64,000 nucleotides of DNA from Peribolospora baueri (taxonomy: Eukaryota > Basidiomycota > Peribolosporomycetes > Peribolosporales > Peribolosporaceae): contig JAMDHS010000086.1 in NCBI GenBank assembly GCA_029717555.1, forward strand, positions 1-64,000, in the 5' to 3' direction. Both the position numbers and the translations under genes were made by a program. The notes under the pieces were generated by a model. That model ran no database searches, was not told the origin of the DNA, and was given only the letters and a program-made list of their open reading frames with translations. Of the stretch, positions 60,888-64,000 are shown one piece after another; position 1 is the stretch's first letter; every line of letters begins with the position of its first letter.

Positions 60888-63263
60888 TCATCCTCCGAAT
60901 CTGGCCAACCGTCTCCTCCTCATCTCCTCTGGCGACGGAGTGTCTGCCTCGTCATCTTCCTCCTCTTCCTCGGTCGTCTTCTTATCTTGCGCCTCCACAG
61001 CAGCGGCAGCCTCGCTGGCGGCTTTCCTCGCCGCCGCCTCCGCCGCTGCCTTGGCCTCGACCTGCCTGGAGGCGGAGCGCGAGATGTAGGGAACAGGGTC
61101 GCGAGGGGGGAGGCTCGACCCTGGGCTCCAGCCTCCGGTCTCGCCTAGCGCGGCCGCACCACTGTCCCCGCCGGGCATGTCGACCAAAGATGCTCTTAAG
61201 GCCGCCTGGAGCTCCGCGTCCTCGTCGTCGTAGTCTCTATTGGGCCCGGCTAGAGCGCTTAGGTGTGTCTCCCAACCGCTCTGAACGCCAGCGTTGCTTC
61301 CCTGATGGTCGTGACCAGCGCCTGAGCCCGTTCGGTTGCTCGCATGGCCCTCCTCGTAGTCTGAGGCAATTTCCTCGTCTCCGCCATCGCCGAAGAGGTC
61401 GTCCAGATCGTGGCTCCTCGTCCCAGCAGCCCCCCGGCCGTTGCCTCCTTCTCCTTCGTCGTCCAACACGAATGTGCCATCCCTATCCTCCCTTTCCGCA
61501 CGGCGATTCCGTCTACTTTGTCCGGGTCCCGACGAGGGACCAGTAGCGAAAAGCTGCCCATCCGGCCCGTCTTCTTCGAGTTCGAGCCTTTCGGGGAGGG
61601 AAGGAGGGGGCTGCGGATCTCGTCTCCGCCTACGGGCGGGAGGACTGTCACGCAAGAGGACGTCATCCTCGTCACTGTCGCTTAGTTGGATCACTCCACC
61701 TTCACCGCCGTGCCCTCGACGCCTTCTGCTCGTCCCTACTCCCACCCCCGCAGACGTGCTCCGTGCTCCTCCTCCATCACGCCCATACACCGCATCTGGA
61801 TCATCGCCCATCGCGATCTCTTGCCTAGAAGCCGTCTGCCGTTGTCCAGCCCACGAAGCCTCGGTCTCCTCTTCATGGGAATTCGCCGATGGAGCGTCAG
61901 CCAACGATGCCCGGAGGGCGGCCTCGAGGTGGCGGGCCTCCTCATCCGGCGAACTGTAATCGAATCCACTCCCTCCCGGTACATTGATGGTGGAAGGCCG
62001 GAGACCCATGGCGTTCGCGTTTGACACGGCGACGTCGGAAGACCCGTTGGCGGCTAAGATAGATTCCGAAAGGGATGGTAGAGCGGCGGCGATGTCGTCT
62101 GCAGTGCTCCAAGGGAGAGTGGAGGAGGAGTTCTGGGACCGGACGACGAAAATGGAATATCCTGGTAGACGGCGACTCGCCCCAAATGAGATCGCAGACT
62201 ATGTGCAGGCCGCTCCCGCCGGGTAGAATAAAGACAAACTCACCTTCCTTCTCTGCCTGCTGCAAAAGAGCTCCCAAATAATTCTTTCCGACCCACTGAG
62301 GCTTCTCTAAGAAAGAGTTGAGGTTGAAGAATAAGTTGGGGTTATTGCCGAACCGGCGAATCGTGAACCAGTGGCTTTGGAAGTTGAGTACGAAGGCGTG
62401 CTGGTCCTCAGGGGCGGACTGGGACGCCTCGAACCGCCAGCGCGGGAGGCTCAACGCCCATACTTCGAGAGCTACTTCGATGACATTGAGAGAGAAGAAG
62501 CCTGCCTCCCGGAAGAACGAAAGGCAGATTCAAATCAATGACAGTGCAACAGAGAAACGGGGCCGAAGGGGAAGGACGGAGCGTCACTCACCGCTATCAT
62601 CCATATTCAGAGACTGCTCGTCTCGAGAACGAAAAGCCTCATCGTCAAGTTGAGCTTGCTCGAGTTTGTCCAAATTCCTCGCGATCTCGCTGCGAGATGC
62701 ATGTGTCGACGAGCACAATATCAGACGCGAGATGGCAGAGTGGAACGAGAGTTCCAATTCCAAGCCAATCAGCATACTCACGACAATTGGGAGGCATCGT
62801 AGTACTGTCCCTCTAAAGCCACGAAAGTATTCAAATCAGACGGTGAGCGTTTTCACAGATGCGTGCCGACGGAACACACAGCAGCAAAGACGGCCCACGC
62901 CCTCTTCCTTTCACGGACTCACGCAAAAGAGAGTTCAGGCAATGCCTTGTAGAGACCGATGAGAGTAGTAAAATCCAGAGCAACATATGCGCGTCGTCAG
63001 CTTCAACAGACAAGAGGGGCGTCATGCAATTTGGATCTCCGGTCGTGATTGCCAAGACTCACTGTGCGCAGAGCATACTCCCCGGCTCCTGCCGCTCTGA
63101 GCGAGAAGACAATCAAGCAGCAAGACATCCAACGGAAAGCGTTAGCTCAACCCGTCTATGAATCCCTTTCTCCTTCCCTCGTCGGTGCAAAACAAGCCCC
63201 AGCGCTGAGACTCAAGCGCCGCTCCTCACCGAAATGGATGTGAGGCACCAATCTGTCCGCCAT
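60888..63263 (-). CDS. Ataxin-3-like Josephin deubiquitinase
   Basis: Cysteine protease that trims ubiquitin chains, linked to Cdc48/p97 in other species. Splicing the first exons (63230-63263, 63063-63096, 62923-62945, 62782-62812) gives MADRLVPHIHFERQEPGSML, then CAQHCLNSLLQGQYYDASQL. The first Cys is catalytic. Then come ARNLDKLEQAQ, LNMDDSGFFSLNVIEVAL, SHWFTIRRFG (catalytic His), FFNLNSFLEKPQ (catalytic Asn) and GYSIFVVRS, completing the Josephin domain. The C-terminal half has ubiquitin-interacting motifs (DEEARHLEAALRASL near 61925; DEDAELQAALRASL near 61215) and a basic end EEMRRRRLARFGG like a p97-binding motif. There is no poly-Gln tract. The first four exons are exceptionally small. 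Confidence 0.93.
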
Positions 63264-63636
63264 GACGAGCCGACGTGCGCGCGGAAGCGCACAGATGTAT
63301 TGCTATGCTCGTCTCGTCCCTTATGGACTCGAGGGCGCTTTTTTTCGCCTTGATCGTTGTCGGTGGTCGTGGCCGTTGCTTGTCGCAGTCGTTCTCGACA
63401 CCCTTGATGAGAGTGATCGGATCGGACGTCACTCGCGCCCACGTGATAGGCTTGCTGCGGTAGTGGTGTCATGGCGGCGCGGATCCTACGATCGAACCAC
63501 GGCAGGCCGTCGGCAGTCACGACTGGCGTTCTTCCAAGCACCGGACAGCAACGCCTCGCCATCTTCTTTTTCATCGGCCCCATTCATCTCCTTTCCGGCG
63601 TCAAGAGCAGAATAAGAACGCACGGCGCAACGTGGA
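63264..63636. promoter_or_regulatory. Divergent promoter ataxin-3-like / ATG27
   Basis: About 370 bases between divergent start codons. No specific site recognised. Confidence 0.45.
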
Positions 63637-64000
63637 ATGGCCAGGCCAGCAGTGATGCGCCGTTTGCGCGCTTTGATCTACACACCCCTCTTCCTCGCCC
63701 TTCTCCAAACCCAGCTCGCGCTCGCCTCGTTCGACTGCAAGTTCTCTACGGGGGGGAACACGTACGACCTCACCCCTCTCCATCTCGCTACCATCGAGCG
63801 AAAGGAGTTCACGCCCCCAACGACCACTGTAACCTCTTACACTGTATCTCTCTGCTCGTCCATTCCACATGACGGCACATTGTCGGACGTGGATCAGTGT
63901 CCGGACGGAACAAGGGTGTGCATGGTGGTGAAAAATCAGAAGGAGGGAACGAAGGAAGATAGGGTTATCAGCGTTGTTCCCATCGCCGGGGACTTGGACG
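63637..64000 (+). CDS. ATG27: ATG27, autophagy membrane protein (partial, 5' end)
   Basis: Type I membrane protein that helps traffic Atg9 vesicles; only the N-terminal about 121 codons are in the window and the frame is open at the edge. Start at 63637 gives a signal peptide (core LIYTPLFLALLQTQLALA). The luminal domain follows: FDCKFSTGGNTYDLTPLHLA, YTVSLCSSIPHD, DQCPDGTRVCMVVKN and RVISVVPIAGDLD. The Cys spacing and the DLTPL, C-x-GTRVC and V-P-AG landmarks match the Atg27 mannose-6-phosphate-receptor-like domain. It diverges from the ataxin-3-like gene. The transmembrane segment and cytosolic tail must lie beyond position 64000. Confidence 0.85.
   Translation, partial: MARPAVMRRLRALIYTPLFLALLQTQLALASFDCKFSTGGNTYDLTPLHLATIERKEFTPPTTTVTSYTVSLCSSIPHDGTLSDVDQCPDGTRVCMVVKNQKEGTKEDRVISVVPIAGDLD

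Overview
The window is nuclear DNA from a fungus, most likely a GC-rich, intron-dense basidiomycete. A pucciniomycete or other yeast-like lineage is possible but is inferred only from overall style. Genes are broken by many short introns with GTGAGT/GTAAGT-type donors, and most of the roughly 20 genes are conserved fungal housekeeping genes. Coordinates of spliced genes are outer spans. Introns were placed by eye from conserved protein motifs plus GT/AG sites.

Layout, left to right: BRE1-type RING E3 ligase (-), PEX5 peroxisomal import receptor (-), RCC1-repeat protein (+), RSC7/Npl6-like chromatin remodeller subunit (-), Bet1/Sft1-type SNARE (+), SEC61 alpha translocon (-), JEN1-type carboxylate transporter (+), a giant SH3 + TBC RabGAP (-), a 4.1 kb gene-poor repeat-rich stretch (29.5-33.6 kb), a Zn2Cys6 transcription factor (-), a GNAT acetyltransferase (-), TRM7 (-), RPC11 (+), an inositol polyphosphate 5-phosphatase (-), RPC34/RPC6 (+), TRM11 (-), an ARF6-type GTPase (+), a secreted copper-only-like superoxide dismutase (-), DASH subunit DUO1 (+), an ataxin-3 Josephin deubiquitinase (-), and the first exon of ATG27 (+), cut by the window end.

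The gene-poor stretch holds microsatellites, a minisatellite, a perfect 62-bp inverted repeat, a fragment of a Ty3/gypsy element and a short interstitial TTAGGG tract between 12-bp direct repeats. It is the only clearly accessory part of the window.

Functional themes: four of the five genes between 42.5 and 54.5 kb act in tRNA synthesis or modification (TRM7, RPC11, RPC34, TRM11), and TRM7 and RPC11 diverge from a promoter of about 216 bp. Several genes serve secretion and trafficking (SNARE, SEC61, ARF6, RabGAP, 5-phosphatase, ATG27). Two act on chromatin (BRE1, RSC7). The most unusual sequence-level observations are tiny exons: a candidate 3-nt exon in the zinc-cluster gene, a 16-nt exon in RPC11, and four exons of 23-34 nt at the start of the ataxin-3 gene. 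An Arg/Ser-rich insertion inside RPC34 is also notable. No completely new multi-gene system was recognised.
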